From Massilia sp. Root351 (GTDB lineage Bacteria > Pseudomonadota > Gammaproteobacteria > Burkholderiales > Burkholderiaceae_D): a stretch of DNA of 64,000 nucleotides. A program made the position numbers and the translations under genes. The notes under the pieces were generated by a model. That model saw only the letters and a list, made by a program, of their open reading frames with translations, ran no database searches and was not told the origin of the DNA. Position 1 is the first letter of the stretch, and every line of letters starts with the position of its first letter. Shown one piece after another: positions 1 through 7,682 of this stretch. The stretch lies in contig NZ_LMDJ01000031.1 of assembly GCF_001425045.1 (NCBI RefSeq), forward strand, positions 311,768 through 375,767. Reading direction: 5' to 3'.

Positions 1-131
1 TCGCTCGACAGGTCTTTCGGATCGGTCAGGCCGCGCGCGGCGAACAGGCGGGCCAGTACAGGGTGGATGCCGCCCTGGCGCAGCATTTCCGAGGTGCGGA
101 AGGGGCAGGGGCGGGTGGCGATACGTGTCAT
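1..131 (-). CDS. recJ: Single-stranded-DNA-specific exonuclease RecJ, N-terminal fragment
   Basis: Only the first 43 or so codons lie in the window; the gene continues off the left edge. The translation begins MTRIATRPCP and contains HPVLARLFAARGL, which I recognise as the N-terminus of betaproteobacterial RecJ, the 5'-3' single-strand exonuclease of recombination and mismatch repair. The start ATG (131-129) overlaps the stop of the upstream gene in an ATGA, so the two are translationally coupled. The catalytic DHH motifs are outside the window, so the call rests on the N-terminus and on the neighbourhood. Confidence 0.75.
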   Translation of the reverse strand, partial: MTRIATRPCPFRTSEMLRQGGIHPVLARLFAARGLTDPKDLSS

Positions 132-1174
132 GGCGTCAACTTGGTGAGGGCGGGCTTGCGCCAGAACTTGCGCAAAGAGCCCTTGGTGATGGTGAACTCG
201 GCCAGCTTCAGGTGGCTGCTGAAGACCAGCTTCAGGCTGCCCAGGCGGCCGGCTTTCAATGCCGCAAGCAGGGGTGCGAACCATTGCTGTTCGATCTGCT
301 GCATGTGGGCCAGCCAGGGCGACCAGTCGCCCGCTTTGCCGACCGGGATCAGCTCGCCCAGCACCACCACGGCGTCGCCGGCCAGCGGCAGGACCTGTTC
401 GGCCGTGGCGGCGCGCAGGGCGGGATCGGCCAGCAGCGTGAGCCACGCCGGACAGTTCGCCACCGCCAGTGTGCCGGCGGCGCCTGCAGCGGTGCCTGGG
501 ATTGCCGGCGCGCCGGCCCACAGCCAGAACGAATTTACCGGCTGCAGCCCGCGCTGCTGGCGCGCTTCGTTCACCGGATGCTCGTGCCACAGCATCTGCA
601 CTTCATTTTGCAGCTTGCGGAAGGCACGCTTGGCGTCGCCCTCGGGCATCCAGTCGGCCAGGTTGTCGTTCACCGCGGCGTCGGGCGAGGCGGTGCGCAG
701 TTCGCTCCAGTCGTCCGCGCGCATGAACCACATGTCCGGCGCGGCGTAGATCAGCGGTTTGCCCACTTCATCGAAGTAGGGCTTGACCAGGTCGAACAGC
801 GCACGGGAGTCGGCATCGTTCACGTTCAGGGAGCGCGGATCGCCCAGCACCATGTGGGTGCGGGTCAGTTGCAGGTGCACCGGCTGCACGGCAAACCAGT
901 AGCCTTCCGGCTGCGCCACGCCCAGCGCGCGCATCATGGCGGGGGCAAAGGGGGCGTTGTCGGATGGCGCACCGTATGCTGCGGCGCTGAAGGCGCGCGA
1001 CAGCCAGCTTTCGTGCGGCAGCAGGCGGTTGCCGCCGTCTTCCTCCGACACGCGATACGTGCTATTGCGTTCAAGCAATATTTCCAGCGACGGCACTTGC
1101 AGGGCGCGGGCCAGGTCGGAGGCGAGTTCGGGCGGGGTGAGGGCGAAGGGCAGGACGAGGGTAAGCTGATTCAT
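128..1174 (-). CDS. Conserved hypothetical protein, phosphoglycerate-mutase-like
   Basis: A 348-residue cytosolic protein with no signal peptide or membrane segment. It resembles a family of conserved betaproteobacterial proteins often labelled cofactor-independent phosphoglycerate mutase or regulatory protein; I recognise the family (for example the WLSRAF segment near residue 58 and the VNSFWLWAGG-like segment near 215) but cannot point to the metal and phosphate ligands of a true mutase. Its stop overlaps the recJ start, so it is probably co-transcribed with recJ. It diverges from the lolCE operon across about 120 bp. Catalytic function is unproven. Confidence 0.6.
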   Translation of the reverse strand: MNQLTLVLPFALTPPELASDLARALQVPSLEILLERNSTYRVSEEDGGNRLLPHESWLSRAFSAAAYGAPSDNAPFAPAMMRALGVAQPEGYWFAVQPVHLQLTRTHMVLGDPRSLNVNDADSRALFDLVKPYFDEVGKPLIYAAPDMWFMRADDWSELRTASPDAAVNDNLADWMPEGDAKRAFRKLQNEVQMLWHEHPVNEARQQRGLQPVNSFWLWAGAPAIPGTAAGAAGTLAVANCPAWLTLLADPALRAATAEQVLPLAGDAVVVLGELIPVGKAGDWSPWLAHMQQIEQQWFAPLLAALKAGRLGSLKLVFSSHLKLAEFTITKGSLRKFWRKPALTKLTP

Positions 1175-1296
1175 AACCCGCGATTGTATCAGTCCGCCGC
1201 CTCCAGCTTGCCGGCATGGTGCGGTGTTTCACTCACGAAATGTGATTTGTATGGCACACTTCGGGCTCGGAACGTAATTCATCTTTCACAGGGCCC

Positions 1297-2571
1297 ATGA
1301 GCATCATCAAGAATCTGCCTTTCGAATGGCTGGTCGGCCTGCGCTACACGCGCGCGGGCAAGCGCAGCGGGCGCAACAGCTTCATTTCCTTTATCTCCGC
1401 CATCTCCATGCTGGGCATTGGCCTGGGTGTAGCCGCGCTGATCGTGGTGCTGTCGGTCTACAACGGTTTTCAGAAGGAAGTGACCGAGCGTATGGTGTCC
1501 GTGCTGGGCCATATCGAGATGTACGACCTGCGCGGCGGCGGCCTGCGGGACTGGCAGGGCACGGCCAGGGAAGCGTTCAAGAATCCTGAAGTGCGCGGCG
1601 CCGCGCCTTTCGTCGAGACCCAGGCCATGCTGATACACGGCAGCGACAAGCTGCGTCCAGCCATCGTGCGCGGCATCCTGCCGCAGGCCGAGGCTACCGT
1701 GTCCGACGTGAGCAAGCAGCTCAAGCAGGGCAGCTTCGATGCGCTGCAGCCCGGCTCGTTCAATATCGTGCTGGGCGTGGGGCTGGCCAAGGCGCTGGAC
1801 GTGGATGTGGGCGGCAAGGTCGCCCTGGCGCTGGCCCAGCGCGGCGAGAACATGATGAGCGGCGGTGCGCCGAGCATGCGCTATTTCACGGTGACCGGCA
1901 TCTTCGAGGCCGGCCACAACGAATTCGATTCAGGCCTGGCCTACGTCCATCTCGGCGACGGCATGGAGCTGCTGCACCTGGACCTGCCGTTCGCGCTGCG
2001 CCTGCGCGTGGCGGACGTGCAGAGCGCGCCGGAAGTGGCGCACCAACTGAAGCTGTCGGTGCCGGGCGAGCTGCTGGTGCGCGACTGGTCCAAGCAGAAC
2101 GCCAACTGGTTCGCGGCGGTGCAGACGCAGAAGAACATGATGTTCATTATCCTCACACTGATTATCGCGGTGGCCGCCTTCAACCTGGTGGCCACGCTGG
2201 TGATGACGGTGACCGACAAGCAGGCCGATATCGCCATCTTGCGCACGCTGGGGGCTTCGCCGCGCTCGGTGATGCATGTGTTCATGGTGCAGGGCGCGCT
2301 GGTGGGCATTATCGGCACCGCGCTCGGCGTGGCCGGCGGCGTACTGCTGGCCATGAACGTGGACGTGATCGTACCCGCGATCGAACGCATGCTGGGCATG
2401 AAATTCCTGGCCAAGGACATCTATTTCATCAGCGCCGTGCCGTCCGACCTGCGCTGGCATGACGTGACCGTGATCGCCGCCACGGCGGTGGCGCTGGCTT
2501 TCGTCGCCACCCTGTATCCGAGCTGGCGCGCCGCGCGCGTCAAGCCGGCCGATGCCCTGCGCTACGAGTGA
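1297..2571 (+). CDS. Lipoprotein-releasing ABC transporter permease LolC/LolE family, copy 1
   Basis: A 424-residue inner-membrane permease of the LolCDE machine that extracts outer-membrane lipoproteins from the inner membrane and hands them to LolA. The family topology is visible: one N-terminal membrane segment (about residues 27-50), a large periplasmic domain, then three C-terminal segments (about 280-305, 323-350, 390-410) ending in the conserved PADALRYE tail. The protein begins MSIIKNLPFEWLVGLRYTR. It is the first gene of lolC/E-lolC/E-lolD-tatD. It closely resembles the next gene along its whole length, so I do not assign C or E. A weak ribosome-binding site (CAGGGC) precedes the ATG. 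Confidence 0.9.
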   Translation: MSIIKNLPFEWLVGLRYTRAGKRSGRNSFISFISAISMLGIGLGVAALIVVLSVYNGFQKEVTERMVSVLGHIEMYDLRGGGLRDWQGTAREAFKNPEVRGAAPFVETQAMLIHGSDKLRPAIVRGILPQAEATVSDVSKQLKQGSFDALQPGSFNIVLGVGLAKALDVDVGGKVALALAQRGENMMSGGAPSMRYFTVTGIFEAGHNEFDSGLAYVHLGDGMELLHLDLPFALRLRVADVQSAPEVAHQLKLSVPGELLVRDWSKQNANWFAAVQTQKNMMFIILTLIIAVAAFNLVATLVMTVTDKQADIAILRTLGASPRSVMHVFMVQGALVGIIGTALGVAGGVLLAMNVDVIVPAIERMLGMKFLAKDIYFISAVPSDLRWHDVTVIAATAVALAFVATLYPSWRAARVKPADALRYE

Positions 2572-3845
2572 ATCAGAATATGTTTACGAATCTACCCTTT
2601 GAATGGCTGGTGGGCCTGCGTTACACGCGCGCAGGCAAGCGCAGCTCGCGCAACAGCTTCATCTCCTTTATCTCGCTGATCTCCATGGGCGGCATTGCCC
2701 TGGGCGTGGCGGCGCTGATCATCGTGCTGTCCGTGATGAATGGCTTCCAGAAGGAGGTCACCGGACGCATGCTGTCCGTGCTGGCCCACGTGGAGGTGTT
2801 CAACACCGGGGGCGACGGTATGCCGGACTGGGAGCAGCAGGCCAGGAACGCGTTCAAGAATCCGGAAGTGAAGGGCGCCGCGCCGTTCGTCGAGACCCAG
2901 GCCATGCTGCAGCACGGCGGGGACAACCTGCGCCCGGCCATTGTGCGCGGCGTGCTGCCGGAGCAGGAACCGAATGTGTCTGACGTGGCCAAGCACACCA
3001 AGTACGGCGACTTCAATGAACTGCGCCAGGGCGAATTCAACATCGTGCTCGGCATCGACCTGGCGCGCGCGCTGCAGGTGAACCTGGGCGACAAGGTCAC
3101 CATGGCGCTGGCGCAGGGCACGGTTACGCCGGCCGGCATCGTGCCGCGCATGCGCTCGTTCACCGTGACCGGCATCTTCCAGGCCGGCCACGCGGAGTTC
3201 GACGCGGGCCTGGCCTTCATCCATATTGTCGATGCCGAAAAAATGCTGCGCTTGTCCGCGCCGGCCGGCCTGCGCCTGCGCCTGGCGGATATGCACCGCG
3301 CGCCGCAGGTGGCGGAAGACCTGAAAAAGATCATGCCGGCCGGGCTGGAGATGCGCGACTGGTCCAAGCTGAACGCGAACTGGTTCGCGGCGGTGCAGAC
3401 CGAGAAGCGCATGATGTTCATCATCCTGGCGTTGATCGTGGCGGTGGCCGCGTTCAACCTGGTGTCCACGCTGGTGATGACGGTGACCGACAAGCAGCCC
3501 GACATCGCCATCCTGCGCACGCTGGGCGCGTCTCCCCAATCCATCATGCGCATCTTCGTGATCCAGGGGGCGCTGGTGGGCATCATGGGCGCCGCGCTGG
3601 GCGTGGCCGGCGGCGTACTGGTGGCTTCGAATATCGATGTGATCGTACCGTTTATTGAATCAACTTTGGGAGTGCAGTTCTTGTCTAAGGATATCTACTA
3701 CATCAGCACCGTGCCTTCGGACATGCGCTGGCCGGACGTGACCAGGATCGGCGTGGTGGCGGTGGCGCTGGCCTTCCTGGCCACCATCTATCCAAGCTGG
3801 TGGGCCGCCCGTGTGAAACCTGCGGAGGCGCTGCGCTATGAATGA
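2568..3845 (+). CDS. Lipoprotein-releasing ABC transporter permease LolC/LolE family, copy 2
   Basis: A 425-residue paralogue of the preceding permease with the same four-segment topology and periplasmic domain. The first fifty residues, the ALIVAVAAFNLV-type second membrane segment and the C-terminus are nearly identical between copies; differences concentrate in the periplasmic domain. A GTG at 2568 overlaps the previous stop (GTGA), but the ATG at 2580 gives MFTNLPFEWLVG, which aligns with the start of copy 1, so either start is possible. The gene overlaps lolD by 8 bases. With LolD the two permeases probably form the LolCDE-type heterocomplex. Confidence 0.9.
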   Translation: MNQNMFTNLPFEWLVGLRYTRAGKRSSRNSFISFISLISMGGIALGVAALIIVLSVMNGFQKEVTGRMLSVLAHVEVFNTGGDGMPDWEQQARNAFKNPEVKGAAPFVETQAMLQHGGDNLRPAIVRGVLPEQEPNVSDVAKHTKYGDFNELRQGEFNIVLGIDLARALQVNLGDKVTMALAQGTVTPAGIVPRMRSFTVTGIFQAGHAEFDAGLAFIHIVDAEKMLRLSAPAGLRLRLADMHRAPQVAEDLKKIMPAGLEMRDWSKLNANWFAAVQTEKRMMFIILALIVAVAAFNLVSTLVMTVTDKQPDIAILRTLGASPQSIMRIFVIQGALVGIMGAALGVAGGVLVASNIDVIVPFIESTLGVQFLSKDIYYISTVPSDMRWPDVTRIGVVAVALAFLATIYPSWWAARVKPAEALRYE

Positions 3846-4527
3846 CCAATCCATCGTCCTGTCCTGCCGTGGCCTCGGCAAGACCTTCACCCAGGGCACC
3901 TACTCGGTGCAGGTGCTGAACGGCATCGACATCGACGTGCGGCGCGGCGAGCGCGTGGCCATCGTCGGCGCGTCCGGTTCCGGCAAGTCCACGCTGCTGC
4001 ACTTGCTGGGCGGGCTGGATACGCCAAGCAGCGGCAGCGTGACCCTGCTGGGCAAGGACTTCGCCACCCTGGGCGAACGCGAACGCGGCGACCTGCGCAA
4101 CCAGTCGCTCGGCTTCGTCTACCAGTTCCACCACCTGCTGCCCGAATTCTCGGCGCTCGACAACGTGGCCATGCCGCTGATGATACGGCGCGTCAAGCGA
4201 TCCATGGCGCAGGAAGAGGCGCAGAAGGTGCTCACGCGCGTGAACCTGGCCAAGCGCGTGACGCACGTGCCGGGCGAGCTGTCAGGCGGCGAGCGCCAGC
4301 GCGTGGCCCTGGCGCGTGCGCTGGTCACGCAGCCGGCCTGCGTGCTGGCCGACGAGCCTACCGGCAACCTCGATCACAGCACGGCGGAGCAGATTTTCGA
4401 CTTGATGCTGGAGCTGTCGCGCACCCTGGGCACGGCCTTCGTCATCGTCACGCACGACCCCGAACTGGCGCGCCGCTGCGACCGCGTGCTGCGCCTGACC
4501 GATGAAGGCCTGCACCCGGAGAAGTAA
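3838..4527 (+). CDS. lolD: Lipoprotein-releasing system ATP-binding protein LolD
   Basis: A 229-residue ABC ATPase of the MacB/LolD type that powers lipoprotein release. Walker A GASGSGKST is at residues 44-52, the signature LSGGERQR near 143 and Walker B with the DEPTGNLD sequence characteristic of LolD/MacB/FtsE near 165. The length matches LolD (about 230). The start ATG lies inside the last codons of the upstream permease, so translation is coupled, and tatD follows after 2 bases. Confidence 0.95.
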   Translation: MNDQSIVLSCRGLGKTFTQGTYSVQVLNGIDIDVRRGERVAIVGASGSGKSTLLHLLGGLDTPSSGSVTLLGKDFATLGERERGDLRNQSLGFVYQFHHLLPEFSALDNVAMPLMIRRVKRSMAQEEAQKVLTRVNLAKRVTHVPGELSGGERQRVALARALVTQPACVLADEPTGNLDHSTAEQIFDLMLELSRTLGTAFVIVTHDPELARRCDRVLRLTDEGLHPEK

Positions 4528-4529
4528 TC

Positions 4530-5330
4530 ATGTGGATAGACACGCACTGCCACCTTGACGCGCGCGAGTACGGCGGCGCCTCGCTGGACGTGGCGCGCCA
4601 GGCCGCAGAGCAGGGCGTATCCATGATCGTCATACCGGCAATTGACCGGCACAACCTCGATACCGTGGCCGGGCTGGGCGCGCAGGCGCCGAACGCCTGC
4701 TACGGGCTGGGCATCCATCCCATCTGCGTGCCCAAATCCACCGACGACGACCTGGCCGCGCTGCGGGCCAAGGTGGAAGCGTCCATGGACGACCCGCGCT
4801 TCGTGGCCATCGGCGAGATCGGGCTGGACTTCTTCATTCCCGAACTGGCGGAACCGGCCATGCGCGAGAAGCAGGTGCATTTCCTGCGCGAGCAGCTCAG
4901 GATAGCGCGCGACTTCAAGCTGCCGGTGCTCACGCACGTGCGCAAGTCGCAGGACCAGGTGCTCAAGCAGGTGCGGCAGATCACGCCCAACGGCGGCATC
5001 GCGCACGCCTTCAACGGCAGTTTCCAGCAGGCGCAGGGCTATATCGACGTCGGCTTCAAGCTCGGCTTCGGCGGCAACATGACCTTCACGCGCGCATTGC
5101 AGATCCGGCGGCTGGCGGCCGAGCTGCCGCTGTCGGCGATCGTGCTGGAGACCGATGCGCCGGACATTTCGCCGGCCTGGGTCCACCCCGGCGTGAACAC
5201 GCCGCAGCAGATCCCTCGCATCGGCGAAGTACTGGCCGAACTGCGCGGCATCGGCGTGGACGAAGTCCGCACCGCCACCGGCGCCAACGCGCGGTTTATC
5301 CTTCCCAGGATGTCCGGCCTGCTGGATTAG
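4530..5330 (+). CDS. tatD: TatD-family metal-dependent DNase/hydrolase
   Basis: A 266-residue TIM-barrel hydrolase of the TatD/YjjV/YcfH family, members of which are metal-dependent 3'-5' exonucleases. The metal ligands are visible: H6 and H8 of DTHCHLD, E96 in GEIGLDF, H136 in LTHVRK, H159 in AHAFNG and D209 in ETDAPD. It starts 2 bases after lolD and ends the operon. Downstream lies the oppositely oriented htrA gene, so transcription converges at about 5331-5410. Confidence 0.92.
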   Translation: MWIDTHCHLDAREYGGASLDVARQAAEQGVSMIVIPAIDRHNLDTVAGLGAQAPNACYGLGIHPICVPKSTDDDLAALRAKVEASMDDPRFVAIGEIGLDFFIPELAEPAMREKQVHFLREQLRIARDFKLPVLTHVRKSQDQVLKQVRQITPNGGIAHAFNGSFQQAQGYIDVGFKLGFGGNMTFTRALQIRRLAAELPLSAIVLETDAPDISPAWVHPGVNTPQQIPRIGEVLAELRGIGVDEVRTATGANARFILPRMSGLLD

Positions 5331-5410
5331 GCCAGCGTCCAGCGCATCGCTTGATGCCGCCGAACTGGATCGGTATCGTGTTTGGGCCCCATGGGCTCGA
5401 TGTCCGGCGG

Positions 5411-6577
5411 TCAACCCATGCCACGCTGTTCGTCCACGTCGATCTTCACGCTGGATTTGGCGCCGTTGCGCCAGACCTCGGCCGTCACGGTCGATCCGGG
5501 ACGCGCGCTGCCGATCAGCCGCGCCAGGTCGGCCGTTGTGGCTACCGTTTGCCCGTCCAGCGAGAGGATCACGTCGCCGGGCCGGATGCCGCCCCGGTGC
5601 GCCGGGCCGCCACGCTCGACTGCGGTGACCAGCGCGCCCTGGATCTCCGCGAGATCCAGTGTCTCGGCCAGCTGGTAGGTCAGCTCCTGCAGTTGCACGC
5701 CGATGCGCCCGCGCACCACCCGGCCGTGCTGGCGCAGCTGCTCCGAGATGTCCATCGCGATGTTGATGGGAATTGCGAACGAAATCCCCATGTAGCCGCC
5801 GGTCTGGCTGTAGATCTGGGAGTTGATGCCGATGACGTTGCCGCGCGTGTCGAACAGCGGCCCGCCCGAGTTGCCGGGATTGACGGCGACGTCGGTCTGG
5901 ATGAACGGCACATAGCTGCCATTCGGCAGCAGGCGGCCCTTGGCGCTGACCACGCCGACCGTCACGCTGTTGTCGAACCCGAACGGGGAACCGATGGCGG
6001 CAACCCACTCGCCCGGTTCCATCCGCGCCGGGTCCCCGGCGTGCACGGTCTGCAGGCCGCTGGCGTCGATCTTGAGCAGCGCCACGTCGGTGTACGGATC
6101 GGCGCCGATCACCTTGGCCGGGTATTCGCGCTTGTTGGTCAGCCTCACGCGCACCGCGTCGGCGCCGTCGATCACGTGCGCGTTGGTCAGCACATAGCCG
6201 TCCGCCCGGATCACGAACCCCGACCCCACGCTGCCGATGTCGGCCTCGCCCGTGTCGGGCAGCCCGCCGAACCGGCGAAAAAACTCGTACAAGGGATGGT
6301 CGGGCGGAACCGGCGGCCGGGCAAGGGCGCGAACCGCGCTGATATTGACGACCGCGCCGCCTTGCTGTTTGACCAGATCCACAAAGCGCGGCAACTCAAC
6401 CGCGCCGCTGCTGCCTGCGGACGGCGCAGACTGCGACAGCGGCGCGGGCGGTGGCGGCGCCGGCGCCGCCGGCGGCTCGGAGCGCGAACAGCCGCCCGCC
6501 CCGGCACAGGCCAGCACGGCCAGCGCCACCAGCAGCGGGCGTCCGGCGACTTGTCTAGTGCGATGCGTTCCGCTCAT
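5411..6577 (-). CDS. HtrA/Deg-type serine protease with one PDZ domain
   Basis: A 388-residue envelope protease. An N-terminal hydrophobic segment (about 13-26) ends at GAGGC, a possible but non-canonical lipobox, followed by a proline-rich linker to about residue 50. The trypsin-like domain carries the complete triad: H134 in LTNAHV, D164 in YTDVALLKI and S237 in NPGNSGGP. One PDZ domain follows (about 285-380), so the architecture is DegS-like rather than DegP-like with two PDZ domains. It is the last gene of a minus-strand hsp20-hsp20-htrA operon, 26 bases after the second hsp20, which suggests a dedicated protein-damage response. Confidence 0.9.
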   Translation of the reverse strand: MSGTHRTRQVAGRPLLVALAVLACAGAGGCSRSEPPAAPAPPPPAPLSQSAPSAGSSGAVELPRFVDLVKQQGGAVVNISAVRALARPPVPPDHPLYEFFRRFGGLPDTGEADIGSVGSGFVIRADGYVLTNAHVIDGADAVRVRLTNKREYPAKVIGADPYTDVALLKIDASGLQTVHAGDPARMEPGEWVAAIGSPFGFDNSVTVGVVSAKGRLLPNGSYVPFIQTDVAVNPGNSGGPLFDTRGNVIGINSQIYSQTGGYMGISFAIPINIAMDISEQLRQHGRVVRGRIGVQLQELTYQLAETLDLAEIQGALVTAVERGGPAHRGGIRPGDVILSLDGQTVATTADLARLIGSARPGSTVTAEVWRNGAKSSVKIDVDEQRGMG

Positions 6578-6603
6578 GGCTCCTGCGCCCGTTGCCGGCT
6601 TGC

Positions 6604-7062
6604 TTACGCGCTGGTGATCTCGATCTTCCTCGGTTGCGCCTGCTGGGTTTTCGGTATCCGCACGTTCAGCACCCCGTTCTTGAGCTCGGCCGTGGCCTGC
6701 TCGGCATCGAGCTCCCTGGACAGGGAAAACGTGCGCTGGTAGTACTGCTGCTGCACCTCGGCATAGCGCGATTCCATGTCGCCCGGAACGTCCATGCCGA
6801 GTTCGCCTTCAATGATCAGGCTGCCGGTCTCGAGCCGCAGTTGAAGCTGGTCCCTGGACACGCCGGGCATGTCGGCCAGCAGCGTAATGCCGCCTCCGTC
6901 CTCGATCACGTCGACCGGCGGCCGCAGCGGGCGCGGCCCGGCCGCCGTGGCGCGGCGCTGGCCTTGCTGCTGCAGCTCGCGGCCCTGGGCGCCGCCATCC
7001 TGTCCCGGGTTGGCGGCCTGGTTCTGGCTCTGTTGCTGGTCCTGCGGCTGATTGCTTTGCAT
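6604..7062 (-). CDS. Small heat-shock protein, Hsp20/alpha-crystallin family
   Basis: A 152-residue ATP-independent holdase chaperone. A glutamine- and asparagine-rich N-terminal arm (residues 1-35) precedes the alpha-crystallin domain (about 50-140), with the LLADMPGV opening strand, a YYQRTFSLS segment and the conserved A-x-x-x-N-G-V-L motif written AELKNGVLNVRIPK. The start ATG lies 15 bases after the upstream hsp20 stop, with GGGAGA as ribosome-binding site. The second of two tandem hsp20 genes; they are not close copies, so this is probably an old duplication with divided roles. Confidence 0.92.
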   Translation of the reverse strand: MQSNQPQDQQQSQNQAANPGQDGGAQGRELQQQGQRRATAAGPRPLRPPVDVIEDGGGITLLADMPGVSRDQLQLRLETGSLIIEGELGMDVPGDMESRYAEVQQQYYQRTFSLSRELDAEQATAELKNGVLNVRIPKTQQAQPRKIEITSA

Positions 7063-7077
7063 GATGACATTCTCCCG

Positions 7078-7518
7078 TCAATGAACAGAAATCTGGCGCG
7101 CGGGCGGCGGTTGGCGCCGGGCAACGCTGACATGCAGCACGCCGTCGCGGTACTCGGCATTCACCGCGTCCGCATCGGCATCCTCCGGCAGGCTGATCAC
7201 CCGTTTGAAGCGCCCCGCGAAGCGCTCATTGATCTGGACGGTTGCCTGCTGCGCCTGGGTGGACAGGTCATCCGCGCGCTCACCGGCAATGGTCAGCACG
7301 CCGCTCTCGATTTGCACATCGATACTGGCGGGCTCTAGGCCCGGCACGAAGGCGTACACCTCGACGCTGCGGGGCGTGGCGCCCACGTTCAGCGCGGGAA
7401 AGCCGCCGCGCCCGAGGCCGCGGATGCTGGGGCCGAAATCCAGGGCTTGCTCGATGTCGCGCTGAAAGCGGTCCAGTTCCGCGAACAAATCCCCTGGTAG
7501 CATTGATCGAAACATCAT
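7078..7518 (-). CDS. Small heat-shock protein, Hsp20/alpha-crystallin family
   Basis: A 146-residue small heat-shock protein. I start it at the ATG at 7518 (MMFRSMLPGDLF) because a perfect AGGAGGT lies 5 bases upstream and the sequence from there fits IbpA-type proteins; the longer upstream reading is unsupported. The alpha-crystallin domain is clear, with VYAFVPGLEP, the IAGER strand, RFAGRFKRVISLPED and AEYRDGVLHVSVAR. First gene of the hsp20-hsp20-htrA operon. The upstream region (7519-7682) is shared with comEC, which reads the other way; I see no CIRCE element or clear ROSE thermometer. Confidence 0.92.
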   Translation of the reverse strand: MMFRSMLPGDLFAELDRFQRDIEQALDFGPSIRGLGRGGFPALNVGATPRSVEVYAFVPGLEPASIDVQIESGVLTIAGERADDLSTQAQQATVQINERFAGRFKRVISLPEDADADAVNAEYRDGVLHVSVARRQPPPARQISVH

Positions 7519-7682
7519 GACGCACCTCCTATTGAAAGTCAGTTCGACATGCGGCCGGCGCATTTGGTTCCATGTCGCGGCGCCGGCCCGGAAGATCGTT
7601 GCGCCGCACGCAGCAAGTTTGATCGCGCGTAGTACGCGCCGGCCGTTGCTCCGCAATAATCGGTTTTTTGGCTGGGACCGGT

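Noticed and set aside
7519..7682. RNA thermometer or CIRCE element before the hsp20 genes
   Set aside because: I found neither the CIRCE inverted repeat nor a ROSE-like stem covering the AGGAGGT; only a strong ribosome-binding site is visible.
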